A stretch of DNA of 64,000 nucleotides, from contig WKKR01000003.1 of assembly GCA_009684525.1 (NCBI GenBank), positions 186,001-250,000 of the forward strand, in the 5' to 3' direction. Both the position numbers and the translations under genes were made by a program. Each line of letters begins with the position of its first letter. Within the stretch, counting starts at the first letter, position 1. Below are positions 26,681-35,461 of the stretch, piece by piece. The notes beneath the pieces were generated by a model that saw nothing but the letters and a program-made list of their open reading frames with translations, had not been told where the DNA came from and ran no database searches. The DNA comes from Geobacter sp. Its GTDB lineage: Bacteria; Desulfobacterota; Desulfuromonadia; Geobacterales; DSM-12255.

Positions 26681-27199
26681 ATGGGAAAGACCATACTGGT
26701 CACCGGCGGTGCCCGCAGCGGCAAGAGCCGGCTCGCGGAACAGCTTGCCGAGGCGTGCGGTGCGCCTCTCGGCTATATCGCCACCGCCACGGCCGGCGAT
26801 GCGGAGATGGCTGCACGGATCAGCCGTCACCAGGAGCGTCGCGGCGACCGCTGGCAGACCATCGAGGAGCCACTGGAGCTGTCACGCGTCCTTGCAGAGC
26901 ACGATGGCCGTCATGCTGCGCTGCTGGTCGATTGCGTGACCCTCTGGCTCACCAACCTGTTGCTGTGCGCCGATGACCCGGCGCCGGCCCTCGCCGCTGT
27001 CAAAGAGTTGACGAGGCAGCTTCCCGCTTTGCAGAGCACGGTGGTGTTGGTGACCAACGAGGTGGGACAAGGGATCGTGCCGGAAAACCGTCTTGCCCGG
27101 ATCTTCCGCGACCTGAGCGGTGAGGCGAACCAGCTTCTGGCCGCGGCTGCCGACGATGTCTATGTCACGATCGCCGGGCTGCCGCTGAGACTGAAATAG
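26681..27199 (+). CDS. cobU: Adenosylcobinamide kinase / adenosylcobinamide-phosphate guanylyltransferase CobU
   Basis: This 172-residue enzyme phosphorylates adenosylcobinamide and transfers GMP to give AdoCbi-GDP for nucleotide loop assembly. The P-loop GGARSGKSR lies at the N-terminus, followed by [17 protein letters not shown] and the HQERRGDRW segment with the GMP-accepting His. [17 protein letters not shown] is a late signature. The ATG at 26681 with AGAGGA gives the normal length. It is the first gene of the operon after the riboswitch; its TAG stop is part of a repeat. Confidence 0.94.
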   Translation: MGKTILVTGGARSGKSRLAEQLAEACGAPLGYIATATAGDAEMAARISRHQERRGDRWQTIEEPLELSRVLAEHDGRHAALLVDCVTLWLTNLLLCADDPAPALAAVKELTRQLPALQSTVVLVTNEVGQGIVPENRLARIFRDLSGEANQLLAAAADDVYVTIAGLPLRLK

Positions 27200-27229
27200 T
27201 TCCCGTCCGGAAACACCGGATGAGAAATA
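27197..27229. repeat. TAGTTCCCGTCCGGAAA repeat overlapping cobU stop
   Basis: The 17-mer TAGTTCCCGTCCGGAAA is identical to 26466-26482 and is followed by CCGGATGAGAAATA, forming an imperfect hairpin. Its first three bases are the cobU stop codon. The cobT ribosome site begins immediately after it. Confidence 0.72.
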
Positions 27230-27243
27230 GGAGGAGACAAACG

Positions 27244-28302
27244 ATGAGCCTGTTACAGGATACGCTGGCTGCCATCTGTCCGGTGGATGCCGATCTGATG
27301 GCCCGTGCCCAGGCAAAGCTGGACAACAAGACGAAACCGCTGGGTTCCCTGGGACGGCTGGAAGAGTTCGCCCGTCGTTTCGCAGCCATCAGCGGCACCC
27401 TCGCTCCCGATACCTCTCGCAAGGTCATCTACACCTTTGCCGGGGACCACGGCATTGTCGAGGAAGGGGTTTCCGCCTTTCCCAAGGAGGTGACCCCGCA
27501 GATGGTGTTCAACTTCCTGGCCGGCGGCGCCGGGGTCAATGTCCTGGCCCGTCACAGCGGAGTCGAGGTCAGGGTGGTGGATATGGGGGTCGATCACGAC
27601 TTTGGGGTTCTTCCCGGCTTGTTGGGCCGCAAGGTGGCATGGGGGACCCGCAACTTTGCGAAAGGTCCGGCCATGACCCGCGAACAGGCGACGGCGGCCC
27701 TGGAGGCGGGGATCGGCCTGGCGATCGACGCCAAGCGGGAAGGGATCGCTATGCTCGGCACCGGCGAGATGGGGATCGGCAATACCACCCCTTCGTCGGC
27801 GATCATTGCCGCCTTTTCCGGCAAAACGGTGCAGGAGGTTACCCACCGCGGCACCGGCATCAACGATGCCGCCCTGGCCAACAAGGTCCGGGTGATCGAA
27901 CAGGGGCTCGCCCTGAACCGGCCCGACCCCGGCGACCCGCTCGATGTGCTGGCCAAGGTGGGTGGGCTGGAGATCGCCGGTATTGCCGGGCTGGTGCTGG
28001 GGGCGGCGGCCAACCGGATTCCGGTGGTGGTGGACGGTTTCATCTCCACTGCCGGGGCGCTCGTTGCCTATGAACTGCAGCCGCTGGTAAAGGAGTATCT
28101 CTTTGCCGCCCACAATTCGGTGGAGATCGGTCATGCCTTCATGCTGGAGCGGATCGGGCTGGAACCGATCCTCGACCTCCAACTGCGGCTCGGGGAGGGG
28201 ACAGGCGCAGCCCTGGCCATGGGGCTCATCGAGGCGGGGGTGAAGGTGCTCACGGAGATGGCGACCTTCGATCAGGCCGGCGTGGCAGAACAGAACATGT
28301 AG
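27244..28302 (+). CDS. cobT: Nicotinate-nucleotide-dimethylbenzimidazole phosphoribosyltransferase CobT
   Basis: This 352-residue protein transfers phosphoribose from nicotinate mononucleotide to the lower-ligand base, giving the alpha-riboside phosphate. [31 protein letters not shown] and [14 protein letters not shown] are strong family motifs. The C-terminal part has the catalytic Glu region [17 protein letters not shown] precedes the ATG at 27244. With a BzaF-like enzyme in the same operon, its natural base may be 5-hydroxybenzimidazole. Confidence 0.95.
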   Translation: MSLLQDTLAAICPVDADLMARAQAKLDNKTKPLGSLGRLEEFARRFAAISGTLAPDTSRKVIYTFAGDHGIVEEGVSAFPKEVTPQMVFNFLAGGAGVNVLARHSGVEVRVVDMGVDHDFGVLPGLLGRKVAWGTRNFAKGPAMTREQATAALEAGIGLAIDAKREGIAMLGTGEMGIGNTTPSSAIIAAFSGKTVQEVTHRGTGINDAALANKVRVIEQGLALNRPDPGDPLDVLAKVGGLEIAGIAGLVLGAAANRIPVVVDGFISTAGALVAYELQPLVKEYLFAAHNSVEIGHAFMLERIGLEPILDLQLRLGEGTGAALAMGLIEAGVKVLTEMATFDQAGVAEQNM

Positions 28303-28351
28303 GGGCGGCCCTATGTGGCCGCCCAGGGCAGGCACACAGGCCTGTCCCTAC
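28299..28351. repeat. GTAGGG...CCCTAC palindromic repeat between cobT and cobS
   Basis: The terminal arms GTAGGG and CCCTAC enclose two hairpins, GGGCGGCC/GGCCGCCC and GGGCAGGC/GGCCTGTCCC. The TAG of its left end is the cobT stop codon (28300-28302). The cobS ribosome site (CGGAG) begins at its right end. From memory, repeats of this GTAGGGGC type are dispersed in many bacterial genomes. Confidence 0.75.
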
Positions 28352-28359
28352 GGAGAACC

Positions 28360-29103
28360 ATGCGCCTCTATTTCATTGCCCTGCAGTTTCTCACCATCAT
28401 CCCGCTGCCGTTCCAGCTTCGCTGCGACGAGCGGGACCTGGGGCGCTCCATGGCCCTGTTTCCGCTGGTGGGGCTGACCCTGGGGCTTCTGCTGGTCGGT
28501 GCCCAGTGGCTGCTCGATCCACTGCTGCCGCCGGCCGTGGGGGACCTGATCCTGGTGGCGCTCCTGGCCCTGGTGACCGGCGGGCTCCATCTGGACGGCC
28601 TGGCCGATGTCTGCGACGGTCTGGCGGCGCGCGGGGGGCGAGAGCGCTTCCTGGCGGTGATGAAGGATTCCCGGATCGGCGCGGTGGGGGCGGTGGGGCT
28701 TCTGCTCGTCCTTGCGCTCAAATACCAGGCGCTTCTGGCCATGGCACCGGAATGGAAACGGGGGAGTCTGCTCCTCTTCCCCTGCGTGGCCCGCTGCAGC
28801 CAGGTACTCGTAACCGTCGGTGCCCGTCGGGCGCGTCAGGACGGACTGGGCGCGGCGTTCATCACTGGCGTCGGCGGCGTGCAGCTCGCCGTCGCATTCC
28901 CGGTGACCCTGGGGATTTCCTTCCTGACCCTTTCCTGGCCGGGGGTGGCCGCAGCCGCGGCGGTCTTCGCCTTTGCCGGGCTCTGCCGCTGGTACTTCCA
29001 GCGCAGGCTGGGGGGGATCACCGGCGACGTCATCGGCTGCGTCAGCGAACTGGGCGAGGTCGGCTGCCTGCTGGTGCTGCTGGCGCTGCACCGGATTTCA
29101 TGA
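28360..29103 (+). CDS. cobS: Adenosylcobinamide-GDP ribazoletransferase (cobalamin synthase) CobS
   Basis: This 247-residue integral membrane enzyme joins AdoCbi-GDP to alpha-ribazole (phosphate). It has a FLTIIPLPF opening, the catalytic GLHLDGLADVCDGL motif with the metal-binding aspartates, MKDSRIGAVG, and several hydrophobic helices. The ATG at 28360 follows CGGAG and lies just after a palindromic repeat. Its TGA overlaps an ATG in the next reading frame, allowing coupling to cobC. Confidence 0.93.
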   Translation: MRLYFIALQFLTIIPLPFQLRCDERDLGRSMALFPLVGLTLGLLLVGAQWLLDPLLPPAVGDLILVALLALVTGGLHLDGLADVCDGLAARGGRERFLAVMKDSRIGAVGAVGLLLVLALKYQALLAMAPEWKRGSLLLFPCVARCSQVLVTVGARRARQDGLGAAFITGVGGVQLAVAFPVTLGISFLTLSWPGVAAAAAVFAFAGLCRWYFQRRLGGITGDVIGCVSELGEVGCLLVLLALHRIS

Positions 29104-29120
29104 AAAGCAAGGAGAACGAT

Positions 29121-29723
29121 GTGACCGCCAGGACGAGACTCTACCTGATCAGGCACGGCGAGGTGCAGGGTGCCGGTACCCCGCGCTACAACGGCCATGC
29201 CGACGTTTCCCTCAGCGAGCGGGGGGTGGCGCAGTACCACGCATTCAAGGAACGGCTGGCCGGGGCTAAGATCTCTGCCTGCTACTCCAGCGACCTGACC
29301 CGTTGCCGGGTGGGGGGGGAGATCCTCGGCGGCTATCTCGGGCTGCAGCCGGTGCTGGACCCGGCACTGCGCGAGCTCAACATCGGTCTCTGGGAGGGGA
29401 TGACCTGGACCGAGATCCAGGAGAAATATCCGGAGCAGTGGTCTGCCAGGCTGGCAGATATCGTCAACTACCGGGTCCCCGGCGGGGAAAACCTGCTCGA
29501 TCTGGAGGCGCGGCTGATCCCCGCCATCCAAGGGATCGTCGCCCGCCACCGGGGGGAAGAGGTGCTGGTGGTTGCCCATGGCGGCGCCAACCGGGTGGTG
29601 CTGCTCAATGCCATCGGTGCCCCGCTGTCGTCGCTCTTTGCCATCGAGCAGCAGTACTGCTGCCTGAACATCATCGACTATTACGCGGATGGCGCCACGG
29701 TCGTGAAACTGTTGAACGGCTGA
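29121..29723 (+). CDS. cobC: Alpha-ribazole phosphatase, histidine phosphatase family
   Basis: This 200-residue histidine-phosphatase-superfamily protein has YLIRHGEVQGAGTPRYNGHADVSLSERG, the catalytic RHG triplet, and late VVAHGGANRVVL with the second His. Position in the operon supports CobC, which removes the phosphate of alpha-ribazole phosphate or of the completed cobamide phosphate. Start: GTG at 29121 has AAGGAG 6 bases upstream; ATG at 29100, overlapping the cobS stop, would add seven residues. Confidence 0.88.
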   Translation: MTARTRLYLIRHGEVQGAGTPRYNGHADVSLSERGVAQYHAFKERLAGAKISACYSSDLTRCRVGGEILGGYLGLQPVLDPALRELNIGLWEGMTWTEIQEKYPEQWSARLADIVNYRVPGGENLLDLEARLIPAIQGIVARHRGEEVLVVAHGGANRVVLLNAIGAPLSSLFAIEQQYCCLNIIDYYADGATVVKLLNG

Positions 29724-29735
29724 GAGGGGATCTCC

Positions 29736-31127
29736 TTGAAATCCATCATCATTGCCGCCCCCCAGAGCGGCTCGGGCAAGACCACCGTCACCATCGGCAT
29801 CATGGAGGTGCTGAAGCTGCGGGGGCTGCGGGTTGCGCCGTTCAAGGTCGGCCCCGATTTCATCGATCCCGGCTACCATCGCCTGGTGACCGGCCGGCCC
29901 TCCATCAACCTGGACGGCTGGATGTGCGGTCCCGCGTTTGTCCGGGAAACCTTTTCCCTCCATGCCGAAGATGCCGATATTGCGGTAATCGAAGGGGTCA
30001 TGGGGCTGTTCGATGGCTTCGGTGGCCGTTCTGAAGAGGGGAGCACGGCCCAGATCGCCAAGCTGACCGGCGCGCCGGTGGTCCTGGTGGTGAACGCCCG
30101 CGGCCAGGCCCGCAGCGTGGCAGCCCTGGTCAGGGGCTTTGCCTCCTTCGATCCCGATGTCCGGCTGGTCGGGGTGATCTTCAATAACGTGGCGAGCGAC
30201 AGTCACGCCAGAATTCTCCGTGAGGCCATGGAAGCGGCAGAGCCGGCACTGCCGGTGCTCGGCTGCATTCCTGCCGACGACCGGCTGGATATCCCGTCCC
30301 GCCACCTGGGGCTGGTCACCGCCGAGGAAAACCGGCTGCCCGCCCAGTTTCTCGACCATCTCGTGAATGTTATCAAGGATTCGCTGGACCTCGGCCTGCT
30401 CTGGGCTGTTGCCGACTCCCCCGGACCGGCGGCCGGGACGCTTCGGGATCTCCCTGCCGCTGCCGGCTCTGCGCCGGTGCGTATCGGTGTCGCACGCGAC
30501 GAGGCATTCTGCTTCGTCTACGAGGACAACCTCCGCCTGCTGGCTGCTGCCGGGGCCGAGATCGTCCCGTTCTCGCCCCTGCGCGATGAAACGCTGCCGT
30601 CCGATCTACAGGGGCTTTACCTGCCCGGCGGCTATCCCGAGCTCTTTGCCGGGGAGTTGGCGGCCAACCTCTCCATGAAGGAGGCCATTGCCCTGGCTGC
30701 GGCGGACGGGATGCCGGTCTACGCCGAATGCGGTGGCTTCATGTATCTGACCGAAGGGCTGGTGCCGCTTCAGGGGCCGATCGAGGCGACCCACCGTTTT
30801 GTCGGGGTTTTCCCGGTGACCACTCGCATGCTCCCGCGGCGCAAGGCCCTGGGCTACCGCGAGATCGAGCTTGCCGGGAAGAGCGTCATCGGCGGGCCGG
30901 GCATGGTTGCCCGCGGCCACGAGTTCCATTACTCGGAGATCAGCGAGATGCCGGCCGGGATCGAGCGGCTGTTCCGGGTCAGGCGGGGCAGCGCGGAGCT
31001 GGGGATGGAGGGGTACCGGGTGCGGAACTGCCTTGGTTCGTACCTGCACCTGCACTTCGGCAGCTGTCCGGAGCTGGCAGGGCATTTTGTGGAACATTGC
31101 CGGAACTACCAGAGACAGGAGCAGTGA
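29736..31127 (+). CDS. cbiA: Cobyrinate a,c-diamide synthase CbiA
   Basis: This 463-residue enzyme amidates the a and c side chains using ATP and glutamine. The N-terminal dethiobiotin-synthetase-like domain has [14 protein letters not shown] and [11 protein letters not shown]. The C-terminal class I-like glutaminase has [12 protein letters not shown] and the nucleophile in [10 protein letters not shown]. The start is TTG at 29736 after GAGAGGGG. The stop overlaps the next ATG (TGATG). Confidence 0.94.
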   Translation: MKSIIIAAPQSGSGKTTVTIGIMEVLKLRGLRVAPFKVGPDFIDPGYHRLVTGRPSINLDGWMCGPAFVRETFSLHAEDADIAVIEGVMGLFDGFGGRSEEGSTAQIAKLTGAPVVLVVNARGQARSVAALVRGFASFDPDVRLVGVIFNNVASDSHARILREAMEAAEPALPVLGCIPADDRLDIPSRHLGLVTAEENRLPAQFLDHLVNVIKDSLDLGLLWAVADSPGPAAGTLRDLPAAAGSAPVRIGVARDEAFCFVYEDNLRLLAAAGAEIVPFSPLRDETLPSDLQGLYLPGGYPELFAGELAANLSMKEAIALAAADGMPVYAECGGFMYLTEGLVPLQGPIEATHRFVGVFPVTTRMLPRRKALGYREIELAGKSVIGGPGMVARGHEFHYSEISEMPAGIERLFRVRRGSAELGMEGYRVRNCLGSYLHLHFGSCPELAGHFVEHCRNYQRQEQ

Positions 31128-32434
31128 TGAAGACCCAGATCGAACACGCCCGCCAGGGCACCCTGACCCCCCAGATGGAAGCCGTTGCCCTAGACGAGCA
31201 GGTCGCTCCCGAATATCTCCGGCAGATGGTGGCCGAGGGGAAGATCGTCATCCCCTGGAATCACCTGCGCAAGCCGAAGGCCATCGGGATCGGCAAGGGG
31301 CTGCGGACCAAGGTGAACGCCTCAATCGGCACCTCGTCGGATATCGTCGACTACCAGGCCGAGGTGCGCAAGGCCAGGGCTGCGGAAGAGGCCGGGGCCG
31401 ATACCCTGATGGAGCTCTCCGTGGGTGGGGACCTGAACCGGGTCAGGCAGGAGGTGATCGCCGCGGTCGACCTGCCGGTGGGAAACGTCCCGCTCTACCA
31501 GGCCTTCTGCGAGGCGGCCCGCAAGTACGGCGACCCGAACCGGCTGGACGAGGAGATGCTCTTCGACCTGATCGAACAGCAGTGCGCCGACGGCATGGCC
31601 TTCATGGCGGTCCATTGCGGCATAAACCTCTACACCATCGAGCGGCTGCGCAAGCAGGGCTACCGCTACGGCGGGCTGGTCTCCAAGGGTGGAGTGAGCA
31701 TGGTGGCCTGGATGCTGGCCAACAAGCGCGAGAACCCGCTCTACGAAAGATTCGACCGGGTGGTGGAGATACTCAAGCGCTACGACACGGTCCTGTCGCT
31801 GGGGAACGGCCTGCGCGCCGGCGCGATCCACGACTCCTCCGACCGGGCCCAGATTCAGGAGCTGCTCATCAACTGCGAACTGGCCGAGATCGGCCGGGAC
31901 ATGGGGTGCCAGATGCTGGTGGAAGGGCCGGGACACGTTCCCCTGGACGAGGTGGAGGGGAATATTCAGCTGCAGAAGCGGATGAGCGGCGGCGCACCCT
32001 ACTACATGCTCGGCCCCATCTCCACCGATGTGGCGCCCGGCTTCGATCACATCACCGCCGCCATCGGCGCGGCCCAGTCGAGCCGTTTCGGTGCCGACCT
32101 TATCTGCTACATCACCCCGGCCGAGCACCTGGCTCTCCCCAACGAGGAGGATGTCCGCCAGGGGGTGAAGGCCGCAAAGATCGCCGCCTACATCGGCGAC
32201 ATGAACAAGTATCCGGAGCGGGGGAGGGAGCGCGACAAGGCGATGTCCAAGGCCCGCCGCGACCTGGATTGGGATACCCAGTTCCAGCTGGCCCTCTATC
32301 CGGAGGATGCCAGGGCGATCCGCGCCAGCAGGACCCCCGAGGACGAGGCCACCTGCACCATGTGCGGCGATTTCTGCGCCTCCCGCGGGGCCGGCAAACT
32401 GTTTGCGGCGGACCTGAGCGGCGACAAGATCTGA
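31127..32434 (+). CDS. bzaF: ThiC paralogue, probable 5-hydroxybenzimidazole synthase BzaF
   Basis: This 435-residue radical SAM protein of the ThiC superfamily has MAVHCGIN, GLVSKGGVSMVAWM and NPLYERFD. Its C-terminal cluster motif is CTMCGDFC, with spacing CX2CX3C where classical ThiC has CX2CX4C. It lacks the long N-terminal domain of many ThiC proteins. It sits between cbiA and the cobalt transporter under riboswitch control. This is the expected place for BzaF, which converts aminoimidazole ribotide to 5-hydroxybenzimidazole in anaerobes. A true ThiC (thiamine synthesis) is the alternative. Confidence 0.78.
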   Translation: MKTQIEHARQGTLTPQMEAVALDEQVAPEYLRQMVAEGKIVIPWNHLRKPKAIGIGKGLRTKVNASIGTSSDIVDYQAEVRKARAAEEAGADTLMELSVGGDLNRVRQEVIAAVDLPVGNVPLYQAFCEAARKYGDPNRLDEEMLFDLIEQQCADGMAFMAVHCGINLYTIERLRKQGYRYGGLVSKGGVSMVAWMLANKRENPLYERFDRVVEILKRYDTVLSLGNGLRAGAIHDSSDRAQIQELLINCELAEIGRDMGCQMLVEGPGHVPLDEVEGNIQLQKRMSGGAPYYMLGPISTDVAPGFDHITAAIGAAQSSRFGADLICYITPAEHLALPNEEDVRQGVKAAKIAAYIGDMNKYPERGRERDKAMSKARRDLDWDTQFQLALYPEDARAIRASRTPEDEATCTMCGDFCASRGAGKLFAADLSGDKI

Positions 32435-32445
32435 GGGAGCGAGGC

Positions 32446-33219
32446 ATGCCCATGACACGAACTGCCAGGAATGTTTCTTTCCGTCTCTTTCTCTGCGGCA
32501 TGGCCTGGCTGGCCTGTGCAGCTCCGGCCCATGCCATGCACATTGCCGAGGGGATTCTCCCCCTGCCATGGGCTGTGGGCTGGTTCGCGGTGGCGGTACC
32601 GTTCGTGGCGCTCGGCGTCCGGCGGCTCAATGCCCTGGGGAGGGAGGACCTCTCCATCAAGCCGCTCATCGGGCTGATGGCCGCGGTGGTCTTCATCATC
32701 TCCTGCATGCCGATCCCGGTCCCCACGGCCGGCACCTGCTCCCACCCCTGCGGCACCGGCATCGCCGCCATCCTGGTCGGCCCGCTCCTGAGCATCCTGA
32801 TCTCGGCGGTGGCGCTCCTGATCCAGGCCCTCTTCCTGGCCCACGGCGGCCTCTCCACCCTGGGGGCGGACATCGTCTCCATGGGGGTGGTCGGCTCCTT
32901 TGCCGGCTGGTTCGCCTTCAGGGGGATGCGGGCCATGGGCGCGGGCCTGGGCCTGGCCGGCTTTGCCGCGGGCCTGGCCACCGACTGGGCCACCTACCTG
33001 ACCACCTCGGTGGAGCTGGCGTCCGGCATCAGGGGGGATGCCCCGTTCCTCCCCCTGGTTGGCAGGATCGTCCTTGCCTTTGTCCCGACCCAACTGCCGC
33101 TCGGCCTGCTGGAAGGGGCCATGACCGCCGGGATGGTGCTGCTGCTCTATCGGAAACGCCCCGACCTCCTCGTCAGGATGAAGGTCATCAGCCAACAGGA
33201 GGGAGTCGTCCATGCCTGA
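32446..33219 (+). CDS. cbiM: Cobalt ECF transporter substrate-specificity subunit CbiM
   Basis: The 257-residue membrane protein begins with a cleavable-looking signal ending in APAHA. It is followed by MHIAEGILP, whose mature N-terminal Met-His is the cobalt-binding terminus in this family. SCMPIPVPTAGTCSHPCGTG and GADIVSMGVVGSF are further signatures. It forms the uptake system with cbiN, cbiQ and cbiO downstream. Nickel is an alternative cargo for CbiM-type systems, but operon context favours cobalt. Confidence 0.93.
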   Translation: MPMTRTARNVSFRLFLCGMAWLACAAPAHAMHIAEGILPLPWAVGWFAVAVPFVALGVRRLNALGREDLSIKPLIGLMAAVVFIISCMPIPVPTAGTCSHPCGTGIAAILVGPLLSILISAVALLIQALFLAHGGLSTLGADIVSMGVVGSFAGWFAFRGMRAMGAGLGLAGFAAGLATDWATYLTTSVELASGIRGDAPFLPLVGRIVLAFVPTQLPLGLLEGAMTAGMVLLLYRKRPDLLVRMKVISQQEGVVHA

Positions 33220-33505
33220 TCGTAAACGTCGTCTGAAGATATTTCTGCTGCACCTCGTGCTCCTGCCGACGCTGCTCTATACCTTCTATTTCTTCACCCT
33301 TGGCCCCAAGCCCTGGACGGGCGTTGACGAGGCGGTGGTGGAGAAGATCGCCGGCGAGCACGGCCGCGAGGCAAGCCCCCCCCTGATCAACACCGACCAG
33401 GGGGATCTGCTGCTGTTCGTGTTCCTGCTGGCAGGCGCAGTCGGGGGCTTTGTGGCCGGTTATTCCTGGCGCAAGTTGGTGAGCGAGAAGCGACGCGACA
33501 GTTGA
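33212..33505 (+). CDS. cbiN: Cobalt transporter accessory subunit CbiN
   Basis: The 97 residues carry two membrane helices (about 9-29 and 67-88) flanking an extracytoplasmic loop with the TDQGDLLLF segment typical of CbiN. The ATG at 33212 overlaps the end of cbiM. CbiN assists metal loading of CbiM. Confidence 0.88.
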   Translation: MPDRKRRLKIFLLHLVLLPTLLYTFYFFTLGPKPWTGVDEAVVEKIAGEHGREASPPLINTDQGDLLLFVFLLAGAVGGFVAGYSWRKLVSEKRRDS

Positions 33506-33527
33506 CCGTCCCTCCCAGGGCACCGTA

Positions 33528-33557
33528 ATGAATCTTTTTGGACAGCCGCTACCATGA
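33528..33557 (+). CDS. Possible 9-codon leader ORF coupled to cbiQ
   Basis: The ATG at 33528 opens a 9-residue frame (MNLFGQPLP) whose TGA overlaps the cbiQ ATG as ATGA. CAGGG lies about 8 bases upstream, while cbiQ itself has only a weak GGA. It could couple cbiQ translation to ribosomes arriving from upstream. Chance occurrence is possible. Confidence 0.3.
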   Translation: MNLFGQPLP

Positions 33558-34306
33558 GAACGATCATCCATCACCAGGACGCCACGCATCTCCTCACCCG
33601 CATCGACGCCAGGGTCAAGCTCTTCTGCACCCTGGCCCTGCTGGTGATGGTGCTGAGCTACCGCGGGCTGGCCTTCCCGCTCCTGGTGGCGTTCCTTGGC
33701 ACCGGGCTCTGCCTCGCCCTGGGGGTCCGCGTGCGACTGCTTATGGCGCGCTTTGCCCAGCCGCTCTTCATTGCCGCCATGGTGCTGCTGTTAAAGCTCT
33801 TTACCAGTGGCCACGATCCGCTCTTTTCCTGTACCGTCGCCGGGCTGGAGATTACCGGCTACGGCGACGGGCTGCGAGAGGGGATGCAGATCGCGGCCAG
33901 GATCGTCGGCGCGGTCTCCGTGGTGGCGCTGGTCGGTTTCAGCACCTCGTTTACCGAGACCATGGCGGCGCTCGCCTGGCTCCGGGTGCCGCGGGGGCTG
34001 ATCGAGGTGGCGCTCTTTGCCTGGCGCTACCTGTTCGTCCTGTATGAAGACGCCATGGTGGTCTACCATGCCCAGCGGAACCGGCTCGGTTACGCCGGAT
34101 ACCGGCGGGGGCTCTCCTCCTTCGGCACCCTGACCGGCGCCCTGGTGATCAAGGCGTTCGACAGTAGTCAGACCATCACCACGGCCATGGTGCAGCGGGG
34201 CTACGACGGCACCATGCCACTCATGAGGCATAAGCCGTTTCGCCTCACGGAGGTTGCTGCCGCGCTGCTGGTGGTGGCGGGCCTGGGGGTTTTGTGGCGG
34301 ATCTGA
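33554..34306 (+). CDS. cbiQ: Cobalt ECF transporter T component CbiQ
   Basis: The 250-residue transmembrane coupling protein begins with HLLTRIDARVKLFCTL, typical of ECF T components. It has several hydrophobic segments and ends with the two short Ala-Arg-Gly-type coupling helices (RRGLSSFG; MVQRGYDG). It anchors CbiO to CbiM. Its 3' end overlaps cbiO by 13 bases. Confidence 0.92.
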   Translation: MRTIIHHQDATHLLTRIDARVKLFCTLALLVMVLSYRGLAFPLLVAFLGTGLCLALGVRVRLLMARFAQPLFIAAMVLLLKLFTSGHDPLFSCTVAGLEITGYGDGLREGMQIAARIVGAVSVVALVGFSTSFTETMAALAWLRVPRGLIEVALFAWRYLFVLYEDAMVVYHAQRNRLGYAGYRRGLSSFGTLTGALVIKAFDSSQTITTAMVQRGYDGTMPLMRHKPFRLTEVAAALLVVAGLGVLWRI

Positions 34307-35151
34307 CGCGGATTGCGGTCGATCTCGACCGATTCGGCTACCCCGACGGCACAGTGGCGCTCTCGGACATCCGGCTGTCGGTGCGGGCCGGCGAGTTCTG
34401 CGGCATCCTGGGGGCCAACGGTTCGGGCAAGACGACGCTCCTGAAGATCATGGACGGTCTGATCAAGGACTATACCGGCACGGTCACCCTGGACGGCGAA
34501 GATGTGCGGCGGCTCCATCCGCGCGAGATCTACCGGAAGGTGGGGCTGGTGTTCCAGAGCCCGGACGAGCAGCTCTTTGCCCATTCGGTGGGGGAGGATG
34601 TGGCGTTCGGGCCGCGCAACATGGGGTTTGACGAACAGGAGGTCGGGCAGCGGGTGGAGGCGGCCCTGGCCCAGGTGGAGATGGCCGAATATGCGGCCAA
34701 GAGCATCCACGCCCTCAGCTATGGCCAGAAAAAGCGGGTCTGTATCGCCGGGCTCCTGGCCATGGGGCACGAGATCCTGCTGCTGGACGAGCCGACCGCC
34801 GGGCTCGACCCTATGGGGGAGTACCGGATGATGGAGCTTCTCCTCAAGCTGAACCAGGAGGATGGCGTGACCATCGTCATGGCGACCCACAGCGTCGACC
34901 TGGTGCCGCTCTTCCTCCATCGGCTCCATATCCTGAGCCGGGGGAGGCTGGTGCGGGGAGGGACGCCGGAAGAGGTCTTCACCGCGCCGGCGGAGATGGC
35001 CGAGGTGAAGCTGCGCCTCCCCCACATTGCCGAGCTGATCCACCAGCTGAAGGACGAGGAGCGGCTTCCGTTCCGGCGCCTGCCGCTCACCATCGGCGAG
35101 GCGCGGCGGGAGATCGTGGAGATGATGCGGGATACGGAGAAGATTGCGTAA
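34294..35151 (+). CDS. cbiO: Cobalt ECF transporter ATPase CbiO
   Basis: The 285-residue ABC ATPase has Walker A GANGSGKTT, a Q-loop in VFQSPDEQLFA, signature LSYGQKKR, Walker B ILLLDEPTAGLD and the H-loop THSVD. GTG at 34294 is the start inside the cbiQ end. It energises cobalt uptake with cbiMNQ. A 21-bp palindrome arm begins 5 bases after its stop. Confidence 0.94.
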   Translation: MADLTRIAVDLDRFGYPDGTVALSDIRLSVRAGEFCGILGANGSGKTTLLKIMDGLIKDYTGTVTLDGEDVRRLHPREIYRKVGLVFQSPDEQLFAHSVGEDVAFGPRNMGFDEQEVGQRVEAALAQVEMAEYAAKSIHALSYGQKKRVCIAGLLAMGHEILLLDEPTAGLDPMGEYRMMELLLKLNQEDGVTIVMATHSVDLVPLFLHRLHILSRGRLVRGGTPEEVFTAPAEMAEVKLRLPHIAELIHQLKDEERLPFRRLPLTIGEARREIVEMMRDTEKIA

Positions 35152-35155
35152 AGTG

Positions 35156-35338
35156 CGTGAAGGGCCGGGCGTCCCGCTTCGCTCCCAGTCCCCTCGTTGC
35201 GCCGCTGTACGGCTCATTTCGCGCCTGTCGATCAACTCGCCCTTGCGGGTTCAGACAGGATCGACCGGCTTTGCTCCATTTCGCCTACAGCGGCTGCAAC
35301 TCGGGAACATTCGCTACACGGGACGCCCGGCCCTTCAC
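35156..35338. repeat. 183-nt element with perfect 21-bp terminal inverted repeats
   Basis: The left arm 35156-35176 and right arm 35318-35338 are exact reverse complements (CGTGAAGGGCCGGGC start). Inner pairings include GCCGCTGTA/TACAGCGGC and GTCGATC/GATCGAC, so the element is a nested hairpin. It has no credible ORF. It separates cbiO from cbiX and is the main gap in the operon. Confidence 0.85.
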
Positions 35339-35378
35339 GGATGTCGTTTCCGGTCAAGGTTTGTCTTATCCAGTAGTT

Positions 35379-35408
35379 ATCTGCGTTCATCCGCGTGCAT
35401 CTGCGGTT
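35379..35408. repeat. Three imperfect 10-mers (ATCTGCGTTC type)
   Basis: ATCTGCGTTC, ATCCGCGTGC and ATCTGCGGTT follow one another directly, 70 bases before the cbiX start. From memory, similar strings recur between genes in many bacteria. No function is proposed. Confidence 0.55.
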
Positions 35409-35461
35409 AAATGCCGTTATGAGATTCAAGGCAAGGATTACACAATGGAAAAGGAGCGTGC

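Noticed and set aside
28836-30359. 507-codon open frame on the minus strand
   Set aside because: It lies antisense to cobS, cobC and cbiA, which have clear catalytic motifs. Its composition is His/Gly/Gln/Asp-rich, as expected for a GC-rich shadow.
31127-32434. Plain call as thiamine synthesis enzyme ThiC
   Set aside because: The operon context, short length and altered cysteine spacing fit BzaF better. ThiC is kept as an alternative.
30871-33219. 782-codon plus-strand frame
   Set aside because: Only its 3' part from 32446 is real (cbiM). The upstream part overlaps cbiA and bzaF out of frame and is Arg/Gly/Pro-rich.
35379-35408. Possible CRISPR-like tandem repeats
   Set aside because: There are only three short imperfect units with no spacers and no cas genes.
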